Shown: piece after piece, positions 24,746 to 36,700 of the stretch
Position numbering within the stretch: position 1 is the stretch's first letter
Layout: every line of letters starts with the position of its first letter
From: Apostichopus japonicus
Taxonomy: Eukaryota > Echinodermata > Holothuroidea > Aspidochirotida > Stichopodidae
DNA length: 64,000 nucleotides
Reading direction: 5' to 3'
NCBI RefSeq assembly: GCF_037975245.1
Contig: NC_092570.1
Location: 16,089,918 to 16,153,917 of the forward strand
Notes under the pieces: generated by a model
Seen by the model: the letters and a program-made list of their open reading frames with translations, nothing else
The model's database searches: none
What the model was told of the DNA's origin: nothing
Translations under genes and position numbers: made by a program

Positions 24746-26738
24746 AACGAAATATAAACACAGTTGTTACTTCTTCTGAGTATTTAATTTCTCTGTGGTC
24801 TATCGACAAGCAGAAAGGGATGCAAACATGTTCCCCTGGTCTTTGTTTTCCATTTGACTCGCATATTTAGCAATCTCTCCGGGTCTGGTATGGTCACGCG
24901 TAATCCCAATTATCGATAATTTCAAAGAGTTGATCAACATTTAAATTTCCACTTTTTGTATTTCCCCCTATTACTGCTTTTCTTCCTCATCTGCAGGAAA
25001 CAGCATATATACTTGGTGGATGTTTCTCGATTCTTAGTCAATTATCTCCTCGCCTATTGAAGTAATTGAGAGCAGAGATACCGTAAGAGGCGTAACTTTA
25101 TCTACTCTCCACCTCCCCCATGCACCCCCCCCCCCAAAAAAAACTAACGTTTCTGGCACTCCATATCGTGCATACAATGCCTCATTGTTACCTTCAGTCT
25201 TGTTGCCGTATTTGACTGATTCTTGAGCAAATTATTCGTATTAGATTTTCAAAATCTATTTCGTCGAATTTGCTTTAATTATATTAATATTGTCTTTCAA
25301 TATAGAATGCAACTTTGGAATCAGTCCAAGGACGACGAGAAAGCCACTAAAGGGCGCCAAAATTAGTTTTATGTGATGATATGAATTTTACTAATATCAA
25401 TTGATATATATTCCTCAAACTCAGGATTTTTTAGACAGGATATTCTGAACTAGCTAGTGTCAGTTGTTAATATACTTCTTCATAATGTACATATATAGTT
25501 TCTTAGTTACTTGTAAAGGAGCACCAGCATTCTGTACTAAATTTAGATGAAAATGATTCATTATTCATTCTTTATCAAACATCGATTCCGTGGGTGCTTG
25601 TAAACATATAATCGGTAAATTGAATCTGAGTGGAATTAGATCTGACGCTCAGTTGGCTGAAGTGCACTAGTCTTGACTTCAGCAAGCTGGGAGTCAGTAA
25701 GTTGTAGGAGATGATTAGATGTTCAAACCACCACAGTAATTGCTAGTGAGGCATATAATACAGATGTGTACGGGACGGTGGGGGGGGGGGGGTAGCGGGG
25801 GAGGGATGGAGGCAAACACGGGGTAGGTTGTCGTTGAGAGATTTCCTAGTTCCATGCCTTACACTAGTATACCGATCAAGAAGCGTGATATAGTTCAGGC
25901 GAGCACTGTGTGACTGCATAGGTAACGATTATCATCGAAACCAGCAAGAATTCAAAATGCATTGAGGTTTCGATGACTTCAATGCAGTATACATCTGCTT
26001 GTTAGTAACCAGAACTAGCTGTTACAATAGAAATGGCCCGAACCACCACTTTGATACAATAACACTATGACATGATAAACACAGGTCAGTCTACTGTACG
26101 TGGCAATACACACCTCCACCAACAACAATAGGGGTCTTGTACTCAATGGTATGAATCCACACAACAAGTATGAGAAGTATCCACGATTCCCATAGTTAGA
26201 TATCATGTAAAAGGATTTCAGAGTTTAACATCTGGTGACCTCAAATGTGATTTGACCTCACTAGCAATAGGGATATACACACACTCATCCGCCTGCGTGA
26301 CTGTATAGGTTACGAATATCATCGAATAAAAACAACAATGGTTGAGAACTTTTAGATACGAGATATTCTTACCAAATGGAGTTATGATACTCACTAAGAT
26401 ACCAAGCATAGGATTTATCAAAGCTTGACTTTTGGAATAATCTTATGTGCGAGGACTAAATGCATATAACAATAGATTCTTGCGCTCACTAAAGTGGATA
26501 TCAATCAAAGCTTTCTTTGTTTGAGTTTATCGTGCTTAACATGATTTCAGACTTTGACCATCTTATAGAACAATAAGTCTCCTTTTCTTTCTACCGTGGA
26601 TCTACATAACAATAGGTTAATTCAAGATTTATTGTGGGAGTTCAATGAACGTTCACCTTTCCCAATATAGAAAGCACCCGAAAAGTCTTTGAAGGGGTCC
26701 ACGTATTTGGTATGAGATTCTTGAAAGGTAAATTTGTA

Positions 26739-27605
26739 CAGGGACGTAGCCATGGGGGAGAAGGGGGAGCAACTGTCCCCCCCCCCCTTTCAGTGCCGAA
26801 AAATGGTAAAAACTTTTGTTTTTTTAGCATGGTATTTTGCCAGTGCTCTTTTGATCTTGAATACTCGTCAGCTCCGTTAACTCGATAATAATCGTAGTAA
26901 CAATCAAACCTACTGATTCAGCTACTAACTTAGTTTGGCAGATGCAATTAGCTAAAGTTAGCCTATAGCCTATTACAAGCCTACAGTTGGACACTGCGTA
27001 ATAAAATACATATTGCCTACCTAACCGCACTCGATGGAGTGTCACAAACCGTATGCACAACGACGTCGACAACGTTCGTTCTCATCCTTTCTATAATTCG
27101 TCCTTAAACAACATTTTATGAAGCAAAGCTAGCAATCATACGTGATACGCGCTTCCTATAAATAATTATTACACTGCTAAAACACTGCGATAAAAATATT
27201 TGTGTTTAGGCCACTGCACATCTGGCTGTCTTACAAAATATGAAAGTTTATATTGTCCATCAGTTAAGTTCGTCAAATGTATTTTAAGTCCAGACCCCAG
27301 ACATTAAACAATAAACAAGAATCATCCTACTGGAAAAATTGTAAAAGAGCACTGTGTTTGTCTTTCTGATATAATATGTAAAAGAACATGTAAAAGAATT
27401 CAAACAGGAAACAAAATCTGTTGATAATATGATATCATATGATAATGATGAAACTGCCCAAACATTGCACCAGATCGCATGTAAGGACCTTCAATTGTTC
27501 AAAAATGTCTCAAAGGGGGAGGTAAAATCCCCCAAGACCCCTCCCCTTATAAATCGTAAAATGTGCTACCCCCCCCCCCCCTTCAAATTCCTGGCTACGT
27601 TGCTG
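26739..27605. mobile_element. hAT-like element related to 943-3112, copy A
   Basis: The termini CAGGGACGTAGCCA and TGGCTACGTTGCTG are imperfect inverted repeats. The interior matches the complement of about 2430-3080. Flanking octamers aatttgta and catttgag agree at only five positions, consistent with an older insertion. No transposase is present. Confidence 0.8.
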
Positions 27606-27670
27606 CATTTGAGTCCCATATGGAAACTTTAGTCTTTTTTTTCGAGCCAGGGCATCACATCATGCATAAA

Positions 27671-27822
27671 CACACAATTAATGTAAAGGTGAGTACATAC
27701 AATCTGACCAGCATGCACCCACATGAGCACGCCATAACATATCGCATGATTTCTTTCGCCTTTGGTAAGGAATAAAATATAAAAGCGCGGGGGGTGGCGG
27801 GTTTATCCCAAGCGTAGTCATT
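27671..27822. other. Segment present in copy A, absent from copy B
   Basis: About 150 bp between catgcataaa and aacttaaatg have no counterpart at 36045-36065 in copy B. There is no coding potential. Whether this is an insertion in A or a deletion in B is undecided. Confidence 0.7.
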
Positions 27823-27885
27823 TAACTTAAATGTTTATAATCCAATGCTTTGATTGAAAAATCATTGTTATCATGACAGCAACAT

Positions 27886-27989
27886 TTAATTGGGATGATA
27901 ACGGCAGCAATTAATTGGGATGAACTCCTGAACATCGTCAAATCTAGCATTCCAATAGAAACCGTCAAATTTCAAGTAAGGATGTCCAC
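27886..27989 (-). pseudogene. PDZ-family exon 4 fragment, copy A
   Basis: After the acceptor tatag it reads GHPYLKFDGFYWNARFDDVQ and then leaves homology with the full exon at 12589-12792, ending at a stop (27886-27888). Copy B has the same truncation at 36122-36225, so the loss predates the duplication. Without exons 1-2 in copy A, this cannot make the PDZ protein. Confidence 0.65.
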
Positions 27990-28090
27990 CTATACAAGAG
28001 AAAATGACACACATCAATATGGAATCACCCTGATCATTGAAATTATTAATAAACTTTAGCTATATACTTTAGCATAAATATAGCTATATA

Positions 28091-28140
28091 TTTTTTTTTA
28101 ATTCCAGCCTCCCACCGGGATTCGGACCCGGGCCTCCTGC
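28091..28140 (-). mobile_element. tRNA-derived SINE 3' scrap, only in copy A
   Basis: On the minus strand, GGTCCGAATCCCGG is a B-box-like polymerase III motif, followed by GGCTGGAATT and nine or more A residues. This is the order expected of a short SINE tail. Copy B lacks these bases (around 36300). It is too short to assign a family. Confidence 0.5.
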
Positions 28141-28345
28141 TTATATATATTTATATATATGTATAGAGAGAGATATACTATACTGATGATTTTTTAAGTG
28201 ATGCATGGAAACAGAAGATCCGAAATGAATTTGCGCCCCCCCCCCCCGTCCATTCCCATCTTCAGCTTGTCTATCCTGACGTAGCTGCCCTTTGTTCATT
28301 GTAACAGGTGGGTCCTTATTGTTTTCATGCAAATATTAAACTAAC

Positions 28346-28415
28346 CTGAATTTATTCCGATATCAAGAGCTATGACAATGGGAACATTCTTTACCTTCAC
28401 AGATCGCTCTACAGT
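28346..28415 (-). pseudogene. PDZ-family exon 3, copy A
   Basis: This is a 70-nt exon with intact splice sites, reading TVERSVKVKNVPIVIALDIG. It is the duplicate of 36631-36700. The duplication ends in intron 2, so no PDZ exons lie upstream and this copy is presumably non-functional. Confidence 0.7.
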
Positions 28416-29423
28416 CTGTCAAGAAGAAGAGAAAACCAGATTGGGCAATTTGTAATTCATCAACGCCTGCAACATAGATTTCATATTTTTCTGAATAGTT
28501 TTGTTACATGAAACTATGAGAAGGTATATTGCGTTACACCAATGAAATACATATACAGAGAATACACCTTTGAATATAGGTGACCTCAAATGACCCTTGA
28601 ACTCCGCTCAAAGTAATTACCTTGTCCTCACTGGAGATGGAGCTGCATTAACTACATATGTATTTCATCCAGTTTACATTTAGAGTTCTCATGTTAACCG
28701 TGTTGTTAGACTTTTTACCTCAGCTGGTCTTTAACTTCTACGAAAAACAATATTTCTCTTAAGGTTGTATCTCGCATACCCAAGATGAAGTTTATTGAGG
28801 GTATTGCTACTAAAGTTATCATATTTATAACATTTGTATAATTTAGAATAAAGCAATCCCTAGTTGAAACACTGTACTTTTTGAGTCATAGTGTTTAAAG
28901 TCCAAACCATCACACAAATACATCGTACGTACACACATACGACATCGCCATTGCAAATTTAGTCAATAACTGCTTGCCGTGCTTAAATCGGTTCTCTGAG
29001 TTGATATGTTGATATTTGTAGCGTTTCACCACTGTAATACTCGATTAGCTATCAACATTAATGCTTTTCTCAGCGTGATTTAATACAAAATGAAAAAATG
29101 TCTGGACAACGATATGTTAACATGTGGGACTAAATCCTTTAACATGTACCATATTTGCAAATCAATGTACACGTTTTGCAAGAAATTGAAACTGTGACCT
29201 CTGATGACAGGATAGGCTATAACCTTTGAGCTCACCGAAAACTGTGTGGAAACCATCGTGTAAACTAGAATTTGACCTTGGTGACCTCCACGGGTCTGTG
29301 ACCAGCACCAAATGAGTGGTTCTTAACGAAGGTAGACCAATGATACAACCGGCAATAAAATAACCCATCGCGCACTTAAATCTTTCAGCCAAAGCAGAGA
29401 TAATCACACACACACATGTTTGC

Positions 29424-30087
29424 AGGTGCGTATCCAGGGGGGGCGTTGGGGGCGCGCGCCCCCCGGGTAAGGAAAAGAGGAGAGAAAAAAAGAGAAGAAA
29501 AAAGGGAAAAGGAGGGGGGAAAAAAGAAAAGGAGAAGAGGAAGGAAGGGAAAAGAAAAAAAAGAGAGAAAAAGGAAAAAAGGAGGGAGTAGAAGATAGCC
29601 AAGACCTCGGGAAGAGAAAGAGGAACAGTCATAGTTAAAGCTCTGATCCCTATAATATACACAGGGTAGCCAGTGACAGATCAAGGATTACGGAGGGGGT
29701 GTGCTCCTCACCCTAGCCCTTACACCGACAACTCCATTTTTGACGTTTCCATTTTTCCTCTCTCACTAATGTATCTATATAAATACTATATATGGTCTAT
29801 CATAACGCGTGTGTGTGTATGGACGCCTTAAACAATTGTACAATTGTGCTATATGGAACCAACTGTGGCTGGTCTTGAACTCGACCGAGTCGTCGGGGTA
29901 CATGACGCATTTCGGGAAGGGGGCGACCGCCCCCCCCCCCCCCCCGAGCAAATTTTCTTTATGACATCGCTAGTAATTTCAAAACAGACAATGCTTAGAT
30001 GCAACTTACAAGGCCTGGGAAGTGTCATTTCCAGCGATCTGGGAGGCATTTTCGGCCAAAATTTTTCTTGTACGCTTCGCGCCAATT
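29424..30087. other. Transposon debris between the two duplication copies
   Basis: It contains hAT-like terminal motifs (caggtgcgtatccagggggg at 29422, cagtgacagatcaaggatt near 29670). It also has a purine tract of A and G at 29468-29592 and a C run near 29931. Its end (gtacgcttcgcgcc) is shared with the MITE at 10254-10647. The duplication junction lies directly after this block. Confidence 0.7.
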
Positions 30088-32753
30088 TCGATGAAGAAAA
30101 CTGTACAAAGAATAAGCGAATTCGGGGAAATCAAAGGTTCCTAACCCTGAATTCTGAGCCCAGTTCTGCTTATATGATTGCAAGTACTGTTAAACCAGGT
30201 AAGATCTGAGCAAGCAAATACTGGATCTGTCATAAAGCAACTTATATCTGCTGAATATCTCAAATCAAATTGTAAAAAGGCTGGATGAAATATATGGCAG
30301 CCACGATGAAGTGGAACCCCAATCGTGGACATGATCGTCTTCTATACGTCGATTTCTATACGACAATTTCCCTGTTACACGAGTCCATTGACGATCAGAA
30401 AGAACAATTGTTTTCAAGAGATGTGAATAACATTATGTATGTGTGGGGGATGGGGGGGGGCGAGTGGGTGATGGTATAGGGTTTGGTGGTGGTGGACTTG
30501 GTGTAACTGGACGACATACATCAATCTTGGAGTGACTCAAACCGGGGACCTTATAAAATCAATATTTCCGTGAGTAGTTGTTTGTACTCGTTTAAGTTAT
30601 TCTTAGATAGATATATCCCTAACATACATAATACGTACTCGCTTCATGTAGTTATGATAGACCTCATGTATATTAGGAGTATTCAATTAATAAACTTGAA
30701 TAATGATAAGCATCAAGTTGTTTTAGATTCGAAATGAGTTGCAAAACATTGATTTTCTTTTAACTGTTGCGAGTCACTTATCATTATATATTCCAGCATT
30801 TTTCTTCGCGAAGACAGGCATGAAATGTGAACTAAAGAGGAAGAAAGGCTCTATGTTTCGCAACACATAAACCCTTTCACATAGAATCAGGGAGACAAGC
30901 AGGTAAAACCTTCACCATCCTTACATCAAGAGAGTGTTGCATTCTCCACCAGAAGCGGGCATGGCGAATTTATGCATCGCCGGTCGACATCAACGAAAAT
31001 GTACGTGGAAGGGAAACCATTTTCAACATAAAATGGCGAACATTTCTGGGAAATGATCTTGTTACGTCAGTGTTTTCTATAAATAATATTTTAAGAAAAG
31101 GTAGAATATCGTTACGGAGTTTTTACTCGATTGATAAGGAAATACGATATATGTGAAACGTTAAGATTTGGGTGTAATAATGTACCGGTACCGTGTATTT
31201 GCAATCTTCGATATAAAAGTGATTTGGAGTTACCGTACATCTGTAAATATGTTGGCTTTGATTTATCTATGCACACCGTGTAAAACGCCCTCTAATCGTT
31301 GTCATGATTCTATTAGAGGACATTGTGAAACTGTTTACTGTGTGGTGTGCTAAATTTACAGATTGGTGGTGTAGTAACGGGACTTCAGCATCTTATCTGT
31401 TGTGCAAGTTTTCAATTCGGATGATTAATGACTTTTTAATACGTTCAGCGTGTCCTATGGAAATATTTAATGCCAGGGACGAATTTGACCAAACACTTGT
31501 GTTGCTGGCGGAAGATTGACTTGTTCCTATATTCGCCAAAATCGAACTAATGTGTGATTGTAAATTATTTCTCATTTTGCTCAGAATTTAATAGGCGTTT
31601 GTTGGCGACTTTGTGTCACGACAAGCTATATCGGATGGACTGTTAATTAGTTGATCTGTATCCTATATGTATATTACCAGGTCAGTCTTTTGGTTTTATA
31701 TGAATGGTTAAAACTGTAATAGGTTTGTCATGGCGAGATTTGACCAAGTTTTCTTTTAATTCGGTCATATACTTGTATCGCTTTCGACAATGAAGTTGTC
31801 TGACTTGATCTTTGTCTTGGACTGACATATTCACCTTCGTCGAGCAATGACCAATTTAGCAAGGATGCATGAACACTTATCTTTTTATTTGTTGTTTGCT
31901 TGCCTATATGTCACTTTTGCCTGTAAATATAAGATGGCTGACTGGACTGGAAGATGGTGTCATAGCTATATCGGTCATTTTGTTTTCCGTTCTCTTCAAT
32001 TCAATATATAAACCGAGCCGCAAAGCTTGACAATTCCTTAGGATTTGTCGATGTCTTTCATTCTTTGGACGGATATGTTCTTCACTAAGTTACTTATAAG
32101 AATTTACAAATAGAGAGCATTTGGTATTACAGGGGTTGTTTGCTGACTGTATGTAGTTAGTTTTTTTTCTAGTCCCAGGTAAGGCTTTGAGTTTGTTCGC
32201 CATGTAGCCGTGAACCGTCTATTACTGCACCGTTTATAGATAACAGTTACCAATATGTCTTTTTACCGTGATGTAACCCCGTCGTAGTGTGTCTTCATTC
32301 TCCGTTCATTTGTTTATTGGTATACTTGGTTATACTTATTTCCTTGGTTGTTTTGGTATATTTCTCTTACTGTGCAGATTCATGCACCAAATTAATACAA
32401 GAAACTTTTGGTTTTCTCTGCAATTAAAAGCCTCGTTTGTGTCGTCGCATTGAAGAAAAAGTACCGATTATTTTATGTAAAATTTGAGGTCACCAATAAA
32501 ACTTAAAGCCTGGATGAACTTTGGTGTGTAGATCCATGTACCTTAAATAGTACAATAACTTTTTTTCTCTGCAAGCAAAGCCTCATCTGTGTAGTCGCTT
32601 GGTATGTAAACTGTACCGGTTATGGTATGTAAAAATTGACAATTTATCAAAATGAAACAAATCAAATTTGGCTTCTTTGTGGATTTTTTTTTTACGATAT
32701 TAGAGTCGATATTGCAAATGCATAACAACATATTTGATTTGTTTAAAAAAAAA

Positions 32754-32793
<40 letters not shown>

Positions 32794-32878
32794 TTCCTCT
32801 TCCTCTTCCTCGTCCTCGTCCTCGTCCTCCTACTCGTCCTCCTACTCGTCCTCGTCCTCTTCCTCGTCCTCTTCCTCT

Positions 32879-32963
<85 letters not shown>

Positions 32964-33035
32964 ACTCGTCCTCTTCCTCTTCCTCGTCCTCGTCCTCCTA
33001 CTCGTCCTCGTCCTCTTCCTCGTCCTCTTCCTCGT
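32754..33035. repeat. CGTCCT hexanucleotide repeat, copy B
   Basis: Counterpart of 24458-24745, with extra CTCCTACTCGT interruptions that A lacks. Open frames across it are artefacts. Confidence 0.95.
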
Positions 33036-33567
33036 AAGCGAAATATAAACACAGTTGTTACTTCTTCTGAGTATTTAATTTCTCTGTGGTCTATCGACAA
33101 GCAGAAAGGGATGCAAACATGTTCCCCTGGTCTTTGTTTTCCATTTGACTCGCATATTTAGCAATCTCTCCGGGTCTGGTATGGTCACGCGTAATCCCAA
33201 TTATCGATAATTTCAAAGAGTTGATCATCATTTAAATTTCCACTTTTTGTATTTCCCCCTAGTACTGCTTTTCTTCCTCATCTGCAGGAAACAGCATATA
33301 CACTTGGTGGATGTTTCTCGAGTCTTAGTCAATTATCTCCTCGCCTATTGAAGTAATTGAGAGCAGAGATACCGTAAGAGGCGTAACTTTATCTATTCTC
33401 CACCTCCCCCATGCACCCCCCCCCAAAAAAAAATCTAACGTTTCTGGTACTCCATATCGTGCATACAATGCCTCATTGTTACCTTCAGCCTTGTTGCCGT
33501 ATTTGACTGATTCTTGAGCAAATTATTCGTATTAGATTTTCAAAATCTATTTCGTCGAATTTGCTTT

Positions 33568-33682
33568 ACTTAATGCATATGACAAACAATTAAGGAGATG
33601 CCATTCATGAAATTTGAGTGCTGACAGTTTGAAATCATAAACAAAATAGGTTATTTTATTTCCACTGACGATGGATTATTGA
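33568..33682. other. Segment present in copy B, absent from copy A
   Basis: About 115 bp, starting after gaatttgctttac and ending before gattatattaatattg, are missing at 25276 in copy A. There is no clear terminal repeat; a short ATT-rich homology at the edges could have caused a deletion in A. Confidence 0.7.
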
Positions 33683-35119
33683 TTATATTAATATTGTCTT
33701 TAAATATAGAATGCAACTTTGGAATCAGTCCAAGGACGACGAGAAAGCCACTAAAGGGCGCCAAAATTAGTTTTATGTGATGATATGAATTTTACTAATA
33801 TCAATTGATATATATTCCTCAAACTAAGGATTTTTGAGACAGGATATTCTGAACTAGCTAGTGTCAGTTGTTAATATCCTTCTTCATAATGTACATTTAT
33901 AGTTTCTTAGTTACTTGTAAAGGAGCACCAGCATTCTGTACTAAATTTAGATGAAAATGATTCATTATTCATTCTTTATCAAACATCGATTCCGTGGGTG
34001 CTTGTAAACATATAATCGGTAAATTGAATCTGAGTGGAATTAGATCTGACGCTCAGTTGGCTGAAGTGCACTAGTCTTGACTTCAGCAAGCTGAGAGTCA
34101 GTAAGTTGTAGGAGATGATTAGATGTTCAAACCACCACAGTAATTGCTAGTGAGGCATATAATACAGGTGTATACGGGACGGTGGGGGGGGGGTAGCGGG
34201 GGAGGCAAACACGGGGTAGGTTGTCGTTGAGAGAGTTCCTAGTTCCATGCCTTGCACTAGTATACCGATCAAGAAGCGTGATACAGTTCAGGCGAGCACT
34301 GTGTGACTGCATAGGTTACGATTATCATTGAAACCAAAAAGAATGCAAAAGGCATTGAGGTTTCGATGACTTCAATGCAGTATTAGTAACCAGAACTAGC
34401 TGTTACAATAGAAATGGCCCGAACCACCACTTTGATACAATAACACTATGACATGATAAACACAGGTCAGTCTACTGTACATGGCAATACACACCTCCAC
34501 CAACAAAAATAGGGGTCTTGTACTCAATGGTATGAATCCACACAACAAGTATGAGAAGTATCCACGATTCCCATAGTTAGATATCATGTAAAAGGATTTC
34601 AGAGTTTAACATCTGGTGACCTCAAATGTGATTTGACCTCACTAGCAATAGGATTATACACACACTCATCCGCCTGCGTGACTGTATAGGTTACGAATAT
34701 CATCGAATAAAAACAACAATGGTTGAGAACTTTTAGATACGAGATATTCTTACCAAATGGAGTTCTGATACTCACTAAGATACCAAGCATAGGATTTATC
34801 AAAGCTTGACTTTTGGAATAATCTTATGTGCGAGGACTAAATGCATATAACAATAGATTCTTGCGCTCACTAAAGTGGATATCAATCAAAGCTTTCTTTT
34901 TTTGAGTTTATCGTGCTTAACATGATTTCAGACTTTGACCATCTTATAGAACAATAAGTCTCCTTTTCTTTCTACCGTGGATCTACATAACAATAGGTTA
35001 ATTCAAGATTTATTGTGGGAGTTCAATGAACGTTCACCTTTCCCAATATAGAAAGCACCCGAAAAGTCTTTGAAGGGGTCCACGTATTTGGTATGAGATT
35101 CTTGAAAGGTAAATTTGTA

Positions 35120-35986
35120 CAGGGACGTAGCCATGGGGGAGAAGGGGAGCAACTGTCCCCCCCCCCCTTGCAGTGCCGAAAAATGTTAAAAACTTTTGTT
35201 TTTTTAGCATGGTATTTTGTCAGTGCTCTTTTGATCTTGAATACTCGTCAGCTCCGTTAACTCGATAATAATCGTAGTAACAATCAAGCCTACTGATTCA
35301 GCTACTTACTTAGTTTGGCAGATGCAATTAGCTAAATTTAGCCTATAGCCTATTACAAGCCTACAGTTGGACACTGCGTAATAAAATACATATTGCCTAC
35401 CTAACCGCACTCGATGGAGTGTCACAAACTGTATGCACAACGACGTCGACAACGTTCGTTCTCATCCTTTCTATGATTCGTCCTTATACAACATTTTATG
35501 AAGCAAAGCTAGCAATCATACGTGATACGCGCTTCCTATAAATAATTATTACACTGATAAAACACTGCGATAAAAATATTTGTGTTTAGGCCACTGCACA
35601 TCTGGCTGTCTTACAAAATATGAAAGTTTATATTGTCCATCAGTTAAGTTCGTCAAATGTATTTTTAAGTCCAGACCCCAGACATTAAACAATAAGCAAT
35701 AATCATCCTACTGGAAAAATTGTAAAAGAGCACTATGTTTGTCTTTCTGATATAATATGTAAAAGAACATGTAAAAGAATTCAAACAGGAAACAAAATCT
35801 GTTGATAATATGATATCATATGATAATGATGAAACTGCCCAAACATTGCACCAGATCGCATGTAAGGACCTTCAATTGTTCAAAAATGTCTCAAAGGGGG
35901 AGGTAACATCCCCCAAGACCCCTCCCCTTATAAATCGTAAAATGTGCTACTCCCCCCCCCCCTTCAAATTCCTGGCTACGTTGCTG
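35120..35986. mobile_element. hAT-like element related to 943-3112, copy B
   Basis: Duplicate of 26739-27605 with the same termini and flanks. It was carried along by the segmental duplication, so it is not an independent insertion. Confidence 0.8.
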
Positions 35987-36121
35987 CATTTGAAGAGTCC
36001 CATATGGAAACTTTAGTCTTTTTTTCGAGCCAGGGCATCACATCATGCATAAACTTATTAACTTAAATGTTTATAATCCAATGCTTTGATTGAAAAATCA
36101 TTGTTATCATGACAACAACAT

Positions 36122-36225
36122 TTAATTGGGATGATAACGGCAGCAATTAATTGGGATGAACTCCTGAACATCGTCAAATCTAGCATTCCAATAGAAACCG
36201 TCAAATTTCAAGTAAGGATGTCCAC
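36122..36225 (-). CDS. PDZ-family locus 3, truncated exon 4
   Basis: The acceptor tatag is intact and the frame reads GHPYLKFDGFYWNARFDDVQ, then EFIPINCCRYHPN and a stop (36122-36124). The first 21 or so residues match locus 2. The remainder is unrelated, so the exon has been broken and replaced by other DNA. The product would be the PDZ domain plus a short tail. It may be a working short isoform or a pseudogene. Confidence 0.5.
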
Positions 36226-36304
36226 CTATACAAGAGAAAATGACACACATCATATGGAATTAACTTTAGCTATATACTTTAGCATAAATATAGCTATATA
36301 TATT

Positions 36305-36330
36305 TATATATATATATATATATATATATA
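36305..36330. repeat. TA microsatellite
   Basis: Dinucleotide run in the intron between exons 3 and 4 of locus 3. Confidence 0.9.
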
Positions 36331-36630
36331 GGGAGAGATATATACTATATATACTGATGATTTTTTAAGTGATCCATGGAAACAGCAGATCCGAAACGAA
36401 TTTGCGAACGATAACAATTATGACTATATATAAGTAGCTATATTCCGGTTGCCTTTAAGAAAGAACGGTAAACAGCATATCCATAACCAGTAACACCGTG
36501 ATATCGCTATTTGTTACAGCGCCCCCCCCCCCCTCCATTCCTATCTTCAGCTTGTCTATCCTGACGTAGCTGCCCTTTGTTGATTGTAACAGGTGGGTCC
36601 TTATTGTTTTCATGCAAATATTAAACTAAC

Positions 36631-36700
36631 CTGAATTTATTCCGATATCAAGAGCTATGACAATGGGAACATTCTTATCCTTCACAGATCGCTCCACAGT
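36631..36700 (-). CDS. PDZ-family locus 3, exon 3
   Basis: This is a 70-nt exon with acceptor ttcttgacag and donor cag|gttagt. It reads TVERSVKDKNVPIVIALDIG then INS. Splice sites, length and phase equal those of locus 2 exon 3. Confidence 0.72.

Larger units (their letters stand above)
21785..29423 (+). repeat. Segmental duplication, copy A
   Basis: Nearly identical in direct orientation to 30088-37712. It starts at atttcgatgaagaaaact and ends at cacacacatgtttg. Three stretches of 180-216 nt (22864, 23000, 23089) translate identically at +8304. The offset shifts to +8381 after a 115-bp difference near 25275 and to +8285 after differences near 27.7 and 28.2 kb. It contains a CGTCCT microsatellite, an hAT-like element and two PDZ-family exon copies, but no other gene. 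Confidence 0.95.

Noticed and set aside
24366-24870. Arg-Thr, Arg-Pro and Ser repeat proteins (also 32543-33161)
   Set aside because: Same reason: a CGTCCT array, with different interruptions in each duplication copy.
29162-29684. Frames shared with 37447-37794 and resembling 11091-11444
   Set aside because: They lie in intron 2 of the PDZ family, in duplicated DNA, and contain repeat tracts.
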